Counted from the stretch's first letter, positions 9,775-18,525 are shown. The stretch is 34,077 nt of DNA from Acidobacteriaceae bacterium (GCA_003140235.1 PLJN01000069.1:81854-115930); one strand, 5' to 3'. Numbers and translations are program-made. The notes: generated by a model from the sequence alone, not told the origin.

Positions 9775-11958
9775 ATGCCAGTGCTGCAACTACAAACGGA
9801 CGTCAAATTCGTCAAAGGCGTTGGACCGCGAGTGGCCGAGTGGCTGGCGCAGAAGAACATCTCCACAGTCGAGGACCTGCTCTACTACCTGCCGTTTCGC
9901 TATGAAGACCGGCTGAACCCGCGCGGCATTGCCGAGTTGAAAGCCGGCGAAATGGCCACGGTGATTGCCGAAGTCCGCAACTCGGCCGTGTTTCGGACGC
10001 GCAAGATGCCGATTTTTCAAATGGTCGCAGGGCAGGGCCGGGCCACGCTGAAATGCATATGGTTCCATGGCGAATACCTGCGCGACCGCTTCAAGCCCGG
10101 CCAGCTTGTGGCGCTCTACGGCAAGGTGGAAAACGAGTGGAAGGGGCGCGGCTTGCAGATTTCCCAGCCGCAGTTTGAAGTTTTAGAGGATGAAGGAGAG
10201 CTTGCGAACGAGGCAGGTGAGATTGAGTCACTCGAAGTGGGCCGGATTGTTCCCATCTATGAAACCGCGGCCGGCGCCAAGCTTACGTCCCGCTGGTTTC
10301 GCCGGATCATCCACGGCGCGCTCCGCGATCTCGCGTCCGATATTCCCGACGGCGTGCCGTCCGCGCTGGTGCAGCGCCTTGGCCTGCTTGACCGGCGCAC
10401 GGCTTTTGACCTCACGCATTTTCCACAACCGGGAGAAAGTTTTACCGCGTTGCAGGACTACCGCACCACAGCGCATCGCCGGCTCATTTTTGAAGAATTA
10501 TTTTTCCTGGAGATTGGCCTGGAGCTCAAGCGCCGCCGTCTGCGCCAAAGGGCAGGCGTTGCCTTCGAGCTGAATGACAAAGTCCGCGAGGCAATTAAGA
10601 AGATACTTCCCTTCCATCCCACCGCGGCGCAAAAGCGCGTGCTCAAGGAAATTGCGCAAGACATGCAGCAGCCGTCGCCGATGCGCCGCTTGTTGCAAGG
10701 CGACGTGGGTTCCGGCAAAACAATTGTCGCGCTGCAAGCGGCGGTGATCGCCATGGAAAACGGATATCAGGTCGCGTTCATGGCCCCCACGGAAATCCTG
10801 GCCACACAGCATTATCTTTCCGCGCGCCGGACGCTCGAAGATGCCGGCTATCGTGTAATTCTCCTGACCGGGTCGCAAGAAGAAGAGCGCAAACGCAGCG
10901 CGCGCCGCCACATTGCCCAGGGAGGAGCGCATCTGATCATCGGCACGCATGCGCTGATCCAGGAGAAAGTTGAGTTTCACAATCTGGGACTGGTCATCGT
11001 GGACGAACAACATCGCTTCGGCGTAATGCAGCGCTTTAAGCTGATGAAAAAAGGCGGAGCTGAACCGGATACTCTCGTCATGACGGCTACTCCTATCCCG
11101 CGTACGCTCGCGCTCACGCTCTACGGTGACCTCGACACCAGCACACTCGACGAACTGCCGCCCGGCCGCACGCCCATTACTACGCGCAAAGTTTCCGACG
11201 ATCGCGCCCAGGAAGTCTGGGACTTCGTAAAGAAGCAGGTTGCCGCGGGTAGACAGGCGTATGTGGTGTATCCAGTGATCGAAGGCGTGCCCAGCGACCA
11301 GCCCGAGCTTGAATTCAACGGCACAGCCCCTACGTCAAAAAGCGGACTCAAGGCCGCCATGCACATGTACGAAGAGCTGCGCAAAAAGATCATGCCCGGC
11401 CTGCGCGTCGGCCTGCTCCACGGGCGCCTCGACCCCGAGGAAAAAGAAGCAACCATGCACAAATTCCAGCAAGGCGAGATTGACGTGCTGGTCGCCACTA
11501 CGGTGATTGAAGTTGGCGTGGACGTGCCGAACGCCACGGTGATGGTCGTCGAGCATGCAGAACGCTTCGGGCTGGCGCAGTTGCATCAGCTTCGCGGACG
11601 CATTGGCCGCGGCGCCGCCAAGTCGTACTGTGTCCTGATGACCGGCGGCAAAGTCTCACCCGACGCCGACACCCGATTAAAGACTATGGTCCGCACGCAA
11701 AATGGTTTTGAAATCGCCGAACTCGACCTGGAACTGCGCGGTCCTGGAGAGTTTTTTGGAACCAAGCAAGCGGGCGCGCCAGGACTGCGAGTCGCTAATC
11801 TGGTGCGTGACCGTCAATTGCTCGAACTGGCCAAGGCGGAAGCAGCGCGGATCATCGAACAGAAAGATCCGGAGATTACTGCCGCAGATCGCGATCGCAT
11901 CATGCAGCATTTGAAAAATCACTGGCAGAGGAGATATGGATTGGTGGAGGTTGGTTAG
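9775..11958 (+). CDS. recG: ATP-dependent DNA helicase RecG
   Basis: RecG is a monomeric superfamily 2 helicase that reverses stalled forks and moves Holliday junctions. The product has the N-terminal FVKGVGPRVAEWLAQKNI helix-hairpin, an OB-fold wedge (about residues 55-150), Walker A GDVGSGKT near residue 309, and the RecG-type DEQH box in VDEQHRFGVMQRFKLMK near residue 410. It also has TATPIPRTLAL, EVGVDVPNATVMVVEHAERFGLAQLHQLRGR and the C-terminal GPGEFFGTKQAG. A TTG at 9724 is in frame, but the ATG at 9775 is the more natural start and gives 727 residues. That is somewhat longer than the usual length of about 690, partly because of a short insert (EGVPSDQPELEFNGTAPTSK) in the second helicase lobe. 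Confidence 0.97.
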   Translation: MPVLQLQTDVKFVKGVGPRVAEWLAQKNISTVEDLLYYLPFRYEDRLNPRGIAELKAGEMATVIAEVRNSAVFRTRKMPIFQMVAGQGRATLKCIWFHGEYLRDRFKPGQLVALYGKVENEWKGRGLQISQPQFEVLEDEGELANEAGEIESLEVGRIVPIYETAAGAKLTSRWFRRIIHGALRDLASDIPDGVPSALVQRLGLLDRRTAFDLTHFPQPGESFTALQDYRTTAHRRLIFEELFFLEIGLELKRRRLRQRAGVAFELNDKVREAIKKILPFHPTAAQKRVLKEIAQDMQQPSPMRRLLQGDVGSGKTIVALQAAVIAMENGYQVAFMAPTEILATQHYLSARRTLEDAGYRVILLTGSQEEERKRSARRHIAQGGAHLIIGTHALIQEKVEFHNLGLVIVDEQHRFGVMQRFKLMKKGGAEPDTLVMTATPIPRTLALTLYGDLDTSTLDELPPGRTPITTRKVSDDRAQEVWDFVKKQVAAGRQAYVVYPVIEGVPSDQPELEFNGTAPTSKSGLKAAMHMYEELRKKIMPGLRVGLLHGRLDPEEKEATMHKFQQGEIDVLVATTVIEVGVDVPNATVMVVEHAERFGLAQLHQLRGRIGRGAAKSYCVLMTGGKVSPDADTRLKTMVRTQNGFEIAELDLELRGPGEFFGTKQAGAPGLRVANLVRDRQLLELAKAEAARIIEQKDPEITAADRDRIMQHLKNHWQRRYGLVEVG

Positions 11959-11965
11959 CCCCCCA

Positions 11966-12133
11966 CATCCCGAGCGAAGCGAGGGAGCCCTATCACCACG
12001 AAAATGTAAGGGCCGCGAATAAACGCGAATGAACACGAACCCGCACAAATTCGCGTGCATTCGCGTGCATTCGCGGCTAATCTTTTCCTCAAGTGCAGCG
12101 CGAGGATAGGGTTCCCTCCCTACGCTCGGGATG
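11966..12133. repeat. Outer inverted repeat between recG and selA
   Basis: The left arm 11966-11994 (CATCCCGAGCGAAGCGAGGG and on to CCCTATC) pairs with the right arm 12105-12133: 29 bases with three mismatches by eye. Related arms flank the dus promoter region at 24645-24764, so this is a dispersed family. A second, unrelated inverted repeat is nested inside it. The right arm ends 8 bases before the selA start codon. Confidence 0.8.
12012..12077. repeat. Nested inverted repeat of CGCGAAT units
   Basis: The left arm is 12012-12039 and the right arm 12050-12077, each 28 bases with about four mismatches. Each arm is built from near-tandem units of about 10 bases; TCGCGTGCAT occurs twice in a row at 12051-12070. 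The same core, GCCGCGAAT plus GAACACGAA, recurs at 32784-32854, so it is a dispersed intergenic element. Confidence 0.8.
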
Positions 12134-12141
12134 AAAAAACA

Positions 12142-13554
12142 ATGAAAACCGCTCTCAAATCCGACCTCTACCGCCTACTGCCCTCAGTAGACGACTTACT
12201 GCGTCAACCCGAAATCGTCATACTGACGGAAAGCGAAGGCCAGCCCGCGGTAGTCGAAGCGATACGCACTGTGTTGGCGCAGCTTCGCGAGCAGATCACA
12301 GCAGGACATCTCGCCAACGATGCTGCAGTCCAACTGGCAATAGCCGGTCTCCCGGATGGTATCTCTCGTCAGCTCCACACAGCCATGGAGCTTTCGCTCA
12401 AACCGGTCATCAACGCAACTGGAGTCGTGCTTCATACAAATCTTGGTCGCGCACCGCTTCCCGAATCGGCCCTGCGGCGGATTACGGAAGTCGCCGGGCG
12501 ATACTCCAACTTGGAATTTGATATTGCCGCCGGCGAACGCGGCAAGCGCGACGTCCACGTGGAGCGATTGTTCTCGCAGTTGCTCAATCAGGATGGCATC
12601 ACAGGCATTCGCACGGTGGTAGTGAACAACTGCGCCGCGGCAGTAATGCTGGCGCTCAATTCACTGGCCGAAGGCGGAGAGGTAGTCGTTTCGCGCGGCG
12701 AGTTGGTGGAAATCGGCGGGTCATTCCGCGTGCCGGATGTTATGAGTAAGTCCGGCGCCGTGTTGCGCGAGGTTGGCACCACGAACCGTACGCGCATTGC
12801 AGACTATGAGCAGGCGATCAACGACAAAACGCGCCTGCTGCTGCGCGTGCATCGGTCCAACTTTGCCATTATTGGTTTCACCGAACAGCCATCTCTGGAG
12901 GCGCTCACGGAACTCGGACACAAGCACAGCATTCCCGTGATGGAAGACCTGGGCGGAGGCGCGCTGGTGCCGCTGCGTAGCATGGGAATCAACGAAAGCG
13001 GAGTTGCAGATAGTCTCCGCGCCGGCGTGGACCTTGTAACCTACAGCGGTGACAAAATGCTGGGTGGGCCGCAAGCCGGCGTGCTGAGCGGACGCGCGGA
13101 GATCATCCAGCGAGTGCGTTCGAACCCGCTGTTCCGCGCGTTGCGTGTGGACAAGCTGACGTATGCGGCGCTCGAAGCCACGCTGATGGAATACGTCCGG
13201 CAAAATCATGAGGCAATTCCCGTGGTCCGCATGATGCGGCTGTCTGCCGAAGACATTCAACGGCGAGCACAAGCCATGTGCGCCGCCCTGACAGCCAGCA
13301 CAAAGCTCAAGATCGATGTGATCGCGGGTGAATCGCTCATCGGAGGCGGCTCGGCGCCGACGTCAACTTTGCCGACTTTTCTTCTGGCACTTACCGCTGG
13401 TGGCCTGAGCGCAGACGAATTGGCTGCCCGGTTGCGTACTAACACTCCTTCAATTGTGGCCCGCGTGGAAGAAGGCCGCGTGTTGCTCGATTTGCGAACA
13501 GTGTTTCCGCACGAGGAAGCCGATGTGCTGAAAGCATTGAGAGAGATTCTCTAA
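12142..13554 (+). CDS. selA: L-seryl-tRNA(Sec) selenium transferase SelA
   Basis: SelA is a PLP enzyme that converts seryl-tRNA(Sec) to selenocysteinyl-tRNA(Sec) using selenophosphate. The ATG at 12142 gives a 470-residue protein starting MKTALKSDLYRLLPSVDDLL, as expected of the family. The longer in-frame opening from 12055 runs through the repeat and is unlikely to be translated. Diagnostic segments are INATGVVLHTNLGRAPLPESA, the PLP-binding region VVVNNCAAAVMLALNSLAEG, SRGELVEIGGSFRVPDVM, and the Schiff-base lysine in YSGDKMLGGPQAG (Lys305). No selB, selD or tRNA-Sec gene is visible in the window, so the rest of the pathway must lie elsewhere. DUF488 follows after 41 bases. Confidence 0.96.
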   Translation: MKTALKSDLYRLLPSVDDLLRQPEIVILTESEGQPAVVEAIRTVLAQLREQITAGHLANDAAVQLAIAGLPDGISRQLHTAMELSLKPVINATGVVLHTNLGRAPLPESALRRITEVAGRYSNLEFDIAAGERGKRDVHVERLFSQLLNQDGITGIRTVVVNNCAAAVMLALNSLAEGGEVVVSRGELVEIGGSFRVPDVMSKSGAVLREVGTTNRTRIADYEQAINDKTRLLLRVHRSNFAIIGFTEQPSLEALTELGHKHSIPVMEDLGGGALVPLRSMGINESGVADSLRAGVDLVTYSGDKMLGGPQAGVLSGRAEIIQRVRSNPLFRALRVDKLTYAALEATLMEYVRQNHEAIPVVRMMRLSAEDIQRRAQAMCAALTASTKLKIDVIAGESLIGGGSAPTSTLPTFLLALTAGGLSADELAARLRTNTPSIVARVEEGRVLLDLRTVFPHEEADVLKALREIL

Positions 13555-13595
13555 GTCCGCATTAGCTCAGGCCCTTCGCGGCCAGCCTCACTTAC

Positions 13596-14132
13596 ATGGC
13601 GACAATTTTCACTATTGGTCACTCCACCCGAGATCTGGCCGATTTTTCGCGCGCGCTACAAACGCACCAGATTCGGCTACTCGAAGACATCCGAGCGTTT
13701 CCCGCATCGCGGCGTTATCCCCATTTCAACCGTGAGAGCCTGGAACTGTGGCTGCCGGAGATTGGCTGCGACTACGTCTGGGAAAAAGACCTGGGCGGAA
13801 GAAGAAATAAGCAGATGCCGCAGGATGAATCGCCGCATGTAGCGCTCAGAAATGATTCCTTCAGAAACTACGCCGACTACATGCTCTCGGAGCAGTTCCA
13901 AAAAGCGGCAGCGCGGCTGGTGGAACGCGCTGCACAGAGAAACACGGCGATCATGTGTGCTGAAGCCGTTTACTTTCGCTGCCATCGCATGTTGGTTTCT
14001 GACTATTTGCTGGCACAAGGACATACCGTGCTGCACATTCTGGATGACAAGCCGCCCAGGCAGCACACGCTGTCGAAAGATGCCCGCATCGTTGATGGGC
14101 AGCTGATTTATCGGGGAGATTATCTGCTGTGA
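13596..14132 (+). CDS. DUF488 family protein
   Basis: The 178-residue protein begins MATIFTIGHSTRDLADFSRAL and continues with LLEDIRAFPASRRYPHFN. It carries CAEAVYFRCHRMLVSDYLL, the conserved Cys-x-Glu plus CHR block of DUF488. The family is small, soluble and cytosolic, and no reaction is established to my knowledge. The length is normal and all family blocks are present. It sits 41 bases after selA and about 41 bases before the S9 peptidase gene on the same strand, so it may be co-transcribed with either, but nothing in the sequence ties it functionally to selenium metabolism. Confidence 0.85.
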   Translation: MATIFTIGHSTRDLADFSRALQTHQIRLLEDIRAFPASRRYPHFNRESLELWLPEIGCDYVWEKDLGGRRNKQMPQDESPHVALRNDSFRNYADYMLSEQFQKAAARLVERAAQRNTAIMCAEAVYFRCHRMLVSDYLLAQGHTVLHILDDKPPRQHTLSKDARIVDGQLIYRGDYLL

Positions 14133-14173
14133 TGCGGTGTACACTTTTCAGTCTTATTCTCTGAACGCGGAGG

Positions 14174-16390
14174 ATGCAATTGAAGCGTATATTATTGGCT
14201 TTTTTATTCAGCGCAGTTTGCCTGGGGCAGCAATCGCCGGACCTGACGATTGCGGCAATCTTCGCCGAAGGCGGCATCACGGGACGCGCGCCGGAAGCCA
14301 TCCAGTGGAGTCCCGACGGCAAGAAAGTCTCCTATCTTCTTCGCGACGACCGCGGCGAGAAAGCCGAGCTTTACTCCATCGATGTCGCCACCGGCAAATC
14401 GACAGTACTGATAACGGCAGAGAAGCTGAGGCCGTTGACCGCGTCTGTGTCTCAGGGCAAAGACGACCGCGAGCGCGATAACCGGGAACGCTATCACGTG
14501 TCTCCGTATCATTGGGCGCCGGATGGGCAGCACCTGCTTTTTGACAACTTCGGGCAGCTCTGGCTCTACACGCTCGCCACTGGGACTGCCACGCAGGTGA
14601 ATTCGCCGGGCGATCCTCTGATGGACCCTAAGTTTTCTCCTGACGGCAAGAAGTTGAGCTACATTCGCAACCACAACCTCTATGTCACTCCAGTAGACAG
14701 CGGCGACGAAACCGCGCTCACCCACGACCAAGACCCCAACATCCTGAATGGTGAAGTGGATTGGGTCTATGCCGAAGAATTGGCGGCACGTAGCCATTAT
14801 TACTGGTCGCCTGATGGCGCGAAGATAGTTTTTCTGCAAATGAACGAGACGAAGGTCCCAACTTATCCCATTACTGATTTCATGCCGCAGCATCCGACGG
14901 TGTCGGAAGAGAAGTATCCCAAGGTGGGCGACCCCAACCCAGAGGTGCGCCTGGGCGTGATGGACAGCCGCAACGGCAAGGCTCGCTGGATCAACCTTAC
15001 CAACGACAAAGACATTTACGTCCCCCGATTTGGCTGGATTCGCGACGGACTGATCTGGGCCGAGGTAATGAACCGCGCGCAGAACCAGCTTGATCTTTAT
15101 TTCATCGACGCGGCCAGCGGCAAATCGCGCCGCGTCCTCAGCGAGAAAAGCGACACATGGATTGATGTGGACGACAATTTTGCGGTCCTCAAGCCCGGCA
15201 ACATATTTCTGTGGACAAGCTGGCGCGACGGCCACACACATCTTTATCTCTATTCCTTTGACCAAGCCAATCCACTGGCTGCCGATGCGAAGTTGCAGAA
15301 CCAGATCACCAAAGGCGACTTTGAGGTTTTTGGCGTAGAAGCGGCTGACGAAGACGCTGGCATTCTCTACGTAACAACCAACGCGGGAGACGATCGCCAG
15401 CGGCAGGTCTACAGTGTGAAACTGGATGGAAGCAACTTTACATCCATCACCAAAGGTGAGGGCACCCACGAAGTCAGCTTCGGCCCTGACAATAAACATT
15501 ACATTGATCAGTTTTCCGCGCTAATGACGCCGCCGAAGGTGGCGTTGTGCCGTCTGGACAAAAGCTGCGAGAGCTTTTGGCAATCCAGGAGCATTGAGTC
15601 TTATAAATTGACGCCACCGCAGTTCGTCGACTTCCGCGCGGACGACGGCACGGTGCTGCGCGGGCTGCTTTATCTCCCGCAAAACCCGAGAGGCAAGGTC
15701 CCACTTATTATGAATCCCTACGGCGGACCGCAAGGCCAGGTTGTCCGCAATCAGTGGGACGGCGCCGGGCTTCTTTTCAACGAAATTCTTCTGCGCGACG
15801 GCATTGCCGTGCTGCAAGTGGATAATCGTGGCATGGGCGCGCGAGGAAAGAAATTCGCTTCCGTAGTCATGCACAACTTTGGCGAGACGGAGTTGAAGGA
15901 CCAGCTTGCGGCTCTGGACCAGGCACTCGCAAAGTTTCCGCAACTCGACGGCTCGCGGCTGGGATGGTGGGGTTGGAGCTACGGCGGCTTCATGACGCTG
16001 AATGCCATGACCCACTCCGATCGCTTTCAGGCCGGAGTCGCGGTAGCGCCGGTGACTGACTTCCGCAACTACGACACCATCTACACGGAACGTTATGGCG
16101 GTCTGCTGCCGGAAAATGACGCTGCCTACCGGAAAAGTGCACCTGTAACTTATGCCGGTAATCTTCACGGTCATCTGCTGGAAGTTCACGGCACGAGCGA
16201 CGACAACGTGCATATGCAGAACACCATCCAGATGATCAACGCGTTCATCAATTCCGGAAAGCAGTTCGAACTGATGCTCTATCCGCGCAAGACCCATGCC
16301 ATCGCCGGGCCGGTGACGCGCACTGACTTATTTAACCGCATTCGCCGGCATTTTCTGCGCGGGCTGCTGGCTTCAGAAAGACTGGATTAG
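14174..16390 (+). CDS. Secreted S9B dipeptidyl-peptidase IV-like serine peptidase
   Basis: The 738-residue product has a signal peptide (LKRILLAFLFSAVCLG) and an N-terminal beta-propeller with repeated WSPDGK phrases. DWVYAEELAAR carries the double Glu that in DPP IV holds the substrate N-terminus. The C-terminal alpha/beta-hydrolase domain has the nucleophile in GWWGWSYGGFM (Ser602), the Asp in HGTSDDNVH and the His in RKTHAI. It should remove dipeptides from peptides in the periplasm or outside. The start deserves care. GGAGG touches the ATG at 14174 with no spacer but lies 6 bases before an in-frame TTG at 14180, which is the better-placed initiator and shortens the protein by two residues. 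The next gene begins 5 bases after the stop. Confidence 0.93.
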   Translation: MQLKRILLAFLFSAVCLGQQSPDLTIAAIFAEGGITGRAPEAIQWSPDGKKVSYLLRDDRGEKAELYSIDVATGKSTVLITAEKLRPLTASVSQGKDDRERDNRERYHVSPYHWAPDGQHLLFDNFGQLWLYTLATGTATQVNSPGDPLMDPKFSPDGKKLSYIRNHNLYVTPVDSGDETALTHDQDPNILNGEVDWVYAEELAARSHYYWSPDGAKIVFLQMNETKVPTYPITDFMPQHPTVSEEKYPKVGDPNPEVRLGVMDSRNGKARWINLTNDKDIYVPRFGWIRDGLIWAEVMNRAQNQLDLYFIDAASGKSRRVLSEKSDTWIDVDDNFAVLKPGNIFLWTSWRDGHTHLYLYSFDQANPLAADAKLQNQITKGDFEVFGVEAADEDAGILYVTTNAGDDRQRQVYSVKLDGSNFTSITKGEGTHEVSFGPDNKHYIDQFSALMTPPKVALCRLDKSCESFWQSRSIESYKLTPPQFVDFRADDGTVLRGLLYLPQNPRGKVPLIMNPYGGPQGQVVRNQWDGAGLLFNEILLRDGIAVLQVDNRGMGARGKKFASVVMHNFGETELKDQLAALDQALAKFPQLDGSRLGWWGWSYGGFMTLNAMTHSDRFQAGVAVAPVTDFRNYDTIYTERYGGLLPENDAAYRKSAPVTYAGNLHGHLLEVHGTSDDNVHMQNTIQMINAFINSGKQFELMLYPRKTHAIAGPVTRTDLFNRIRRHFLRGLLASERLD

Positions 16391-16395
16391 CTCCG

Positions 16396-17235
16396 ATGAC
16401 AAATCAATCGATTTCACTTGGCGACTTTGAGCTGACCTCCATCTCAGACGGAAACTATTACGGCGACGGTGGCGCATTTTTCGGAGTCGTGCCCAAAGTC
16501 CTGTGGCAGAAGAGGGTCCAGGCCGATGACCGCAACCGGATTGCCGTGGGACTCAATTCGGTGCTGGTGCGGACCGGCAAACAGAATGTGCTGATCGAGA
16601 CCGGCATCGGCAACAAGCTGCCGGAAAAAGCGAAGAAGATTTGGGAATCCGAAGAGAAGCTGCTGGAGAATCTTCACGCCACCGGACTGGCGCCGGAAGA
16701 CATACACATCGTGATCAACTCGCATCTCCATTTTGACCACTGCGGGTGGAACACGGTGTACAAGGACGGAACGGCCGTCGCTACGTTTCCCAACGCCAGG
16801 TATTACGCGCCGGAAGGCGAGTGGAAGCATGGCTCGCTGCAACTCGAGCGCGATCGCGTGAGCTATATCAGTGACAATTACGATCCGTTGATCCGCTCGG
16901 GGCAGATGCAATTACTGCCGGCAGCTGCGGAAATTGTACCCGGCATTCGCGTGGTGCCGTATCCGGGGCACACCCGCCACATGCAGGCCATCATCATCAA
17001 CAGCGGCGGAAAAACGGCGTGCTACATCTCCGACCTGATCCCGACGACGTGGCATCTGGACCTGACTTGGGTGATGGCCTACGACTTGTTCCCGCTTGAA
17101 GTTATCGAGAACCGCAAGCGCTATTATCATCATGCGTTGGCGGAGGACTGGCTCACGCTCTTCACTCATGATCCCGATGTACCCTGGGCCCGACTCACGG
17201 AATCCGGCGGCAAAATATCCGTCAGGAGCATGTAA
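16396..17235 (+). CDS. Metallo-beta-lactamase-fold hydrolase, cytosolic
   Basis: The 279-residue protein contains the metal-binding motif SHLHFDHCG (HxHxDH), the next ligand His in PGHTRHMQ, the bridging Asp in CYISDLIPT, and a late His in TLFTHDPD. The dinuclear zinc site therefore looks complete. There is no signal peptide. The overall plan resembles quorum-quenching lactonase and MBL-fold esterase relatives, but the substrate cannot be deduced. It lies 5 bases after the S9 peptidase and 11 bases before the M28-like gene, so the three are almost certainly one transcript. Confidence 0.87.
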   Translation: MTNQSISLGDFELTSISDGNYYGDGGAFFGVVPKVLWQKRVQADDRNRIAVGLNSVLVRTGKQNVLIETGIGNKLPEKAKKIWESEEKLLENLHATGLAPEDIHIVINSHLHFDHCGWNTVYKDGTAVATFPNARYYAPEGEWKHGSLQLERDRVSYISDNYDPLIRSGQMQLLPAAAEIVPGIRVVPYPGHTRHMQAIIINSGGKTACYISDLIPTTWHLDLTWVMAYDLFPLEVIENRKRYYHHALAEDWLTLFTHDPDVPWARLTESGGKISVRSM

Positions 17236-17246
17236 CATAACTGGCT

Positions 17247-18059
17247 ATGCGCGCGTCAGGTCTCGCGGTCTTCATGCTCGGCGTCTGCGGAGTCATCCCG
17301 GCGCAGACGATCCGATTCACTCCGGTAGAGAAAACTACCGTGCTGGCGAGAGAGGCCGATGCTCCCACAACCAATGAGCAGCGCCATGCAAGGATCAAAG
17401 AGTTATTTACCCAAGCCGGCTGCCGCGGCCCCACGCTCACGGAGGAGACGGTAGAAGGCTCGGGGATTCCAAACATTATTTGCCGTTTGCGGGGTAAGAG
17501 TGACGAAACTATTGTGGTGGGCGCTCCGTACGGCCAGGGCGCGAGTCACGGCGCAAGTGACAGTTGGAGCGGAGCGGCGCTTCTTCCCAGCATTTATCAA
17601 AGCCTGGCAAAAAGGCCGCGGCACCACACTTTGGTGTTCATCGCTTTTGCGGGAAGCGGAAACAGCTCAGCCGGCGAGGAATTCTATGCAGCGCACATGA
17701 CTGAGAAAGAGGCCGGCCAAACCGAGGCCGTGGTCAACCTGATGACGCTGGGATTGTCACCTACAAAAGTCTGGACGCATCATTCCGACAAAGACCTGCT
17801 TCACTCCCTCGTTGTCTCGGCGTATCTGCTGAATGTTCTGGTCAGCCAAGTAGACATGGACGACTCCATTACCCCGCAGCCGGCGTCGTTTGCCGCGTCA
17901 CAAATACCGCAGATTACGGTCCACTCCATGACGCAACAAGACTTGACCACCAGCACCACACCAGCGTTCCGCCCTAAGGATTATCTGGACACCTATCGCC
18001 TGATCAGCGGCTATATCGCCTACCTCGACCAAACGCTCAAGCGACGGAAAATAAAATGA
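17247..18059 (+). CDS. Exported M28-like protein with lost metal ligands (probable pseudoenzyme)
   Basis: The 270-residue product has a hydrophobic N-terminus (LAVFMLGVCGVIPAQ) suitable for export. The core aligns by eye with M28 aminopeptidases: IPNIICRLRGKSDETIVVGAPYGQ matches the strand that normally ends GAHYD, GASDSWSGAALLPSIYQSL matches GADDNASG plus helix, and LVFIAFAGSGNSSAGEEFY matches the strand that normally carries the catalytic Glu pair. In those positions the first His is Pro94, the Glu pair is replaced by Ser-Gly, and the usual NxDM Asp appears replaced in VVNLMTLG. Only Asp105 of the DNASG-type motif is kept. It is probably non-catalytic and may bind peptides or a partner. Its stop overlaps the start of the permease remnant in ATGA. 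Confidence 0.6.
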   Translation: MRASGLAVFMLGVCGVIPAQTIRFTPVEKTTVLAREADAPTTNEQRHARIKELFTQAGCRGPTLTEETVEGSGIPNIICRLRGKSDETIVVGAPYGQGASHGASDSWSGAALLPSIYQSLAKRPRHHTLVFIAFAGSGNSSAGEEFYAAHMTEKEAGQTEAVVNLMTLGLSPTKVWTHHSDKDLLHSLVVSAYLLNVLVSQVDMDDSITPQPASFAASQIPQITVHSMTQQDLTTSTTPAFRPKDYLDTYRLISGYIAYLDQTLKRRKIK

Positions 18060-18525
18060 CAGTGCCAACGCTCAAATCTTTTTTCGCTTCCACGAAAACG
18101 GGGCCACCGTTTCCCGAGAAGTCATTGCCGGGCTGACCACCTTCACGACGATGTCTTACATCGTGGTCGTGAACCCGGCGATTCTGGCGCAAGCCGGAAT
18201 TCCCGCGGGCCCGAGTTTTGTTGCTACGGTCCTGGCGGCGGTCTTTGGCTGCGTGCTCATGGGCCTGTATGCTAATCGCCCGTTCGCGAATCGCGCCCTA
18301 CATGAGAGAAAACGCGTTCATCGCATTCACCGTGTGCGGAGCGCTCGGATACAAATGGCAGACTGCCCTCGCCGCCGTCTTCATTGCCGGAGCGCTGTTT
18401 ATCGTGATGACCGTTTTGCACGTGCGGCAGTGGATTGTAAACGCCGTGCCAGTTTCCTTGCGCTACAGCTTTGCCGTGGGCATTGGATTGTTTCTTACTT
18501 TCATCGGACTGAACCAGGCGGGAAG
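18056..18525 (+). pseudogene. Truncated, frameshifted NCS2 family (xanthine/uracil/adenine-type) permease
   Basis: The ATG at 18056 overlaps the previous stop in ATGA and encodes MTVPTLKSFF. After one missing base in the T run at about 18078-18084 the frame continues as RFHENGATVSREVIAGLTTF and MSYIVVVNPAILAQAG. An extra base near 18288-18290 then returns it to the first frame with IAPYMRENAFIAFTVCGALG and GIGLFLTFIGLNQAG. These are the first four or so membrane segments of NCS2 purine permeases. The homology then stops where the 3' end of the minus-strand permease gene begins, so about two thirds of the transporter is missing. The family APGMGEN-type motif also carries a Gly-to-Arg change (MREN). 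The two indels could be assembly errors, but the truncation is not explained that way. Confidence 0.8.

Noticed and set aside
11966-12133. CRISPR array
   Set aside because: The repeats face each other as inverted arms with tandem 10-base units. There are no regularly spaced identical repeats with unique spacers and no cas genes.
13596-14132. DUF488 as a selenium-pathway gene because it follows selA
   Set aside because: It is a separate, widespread family, and nothing in its sequence points to selenium or tRNA.
14204-15499. 431-codon minus-strand open frame under the S9 peptidase
   Set aside because: It is antisense to a well-supported peptidase gene, has no recognisable motifs and is a by-product of high-GC codon use.
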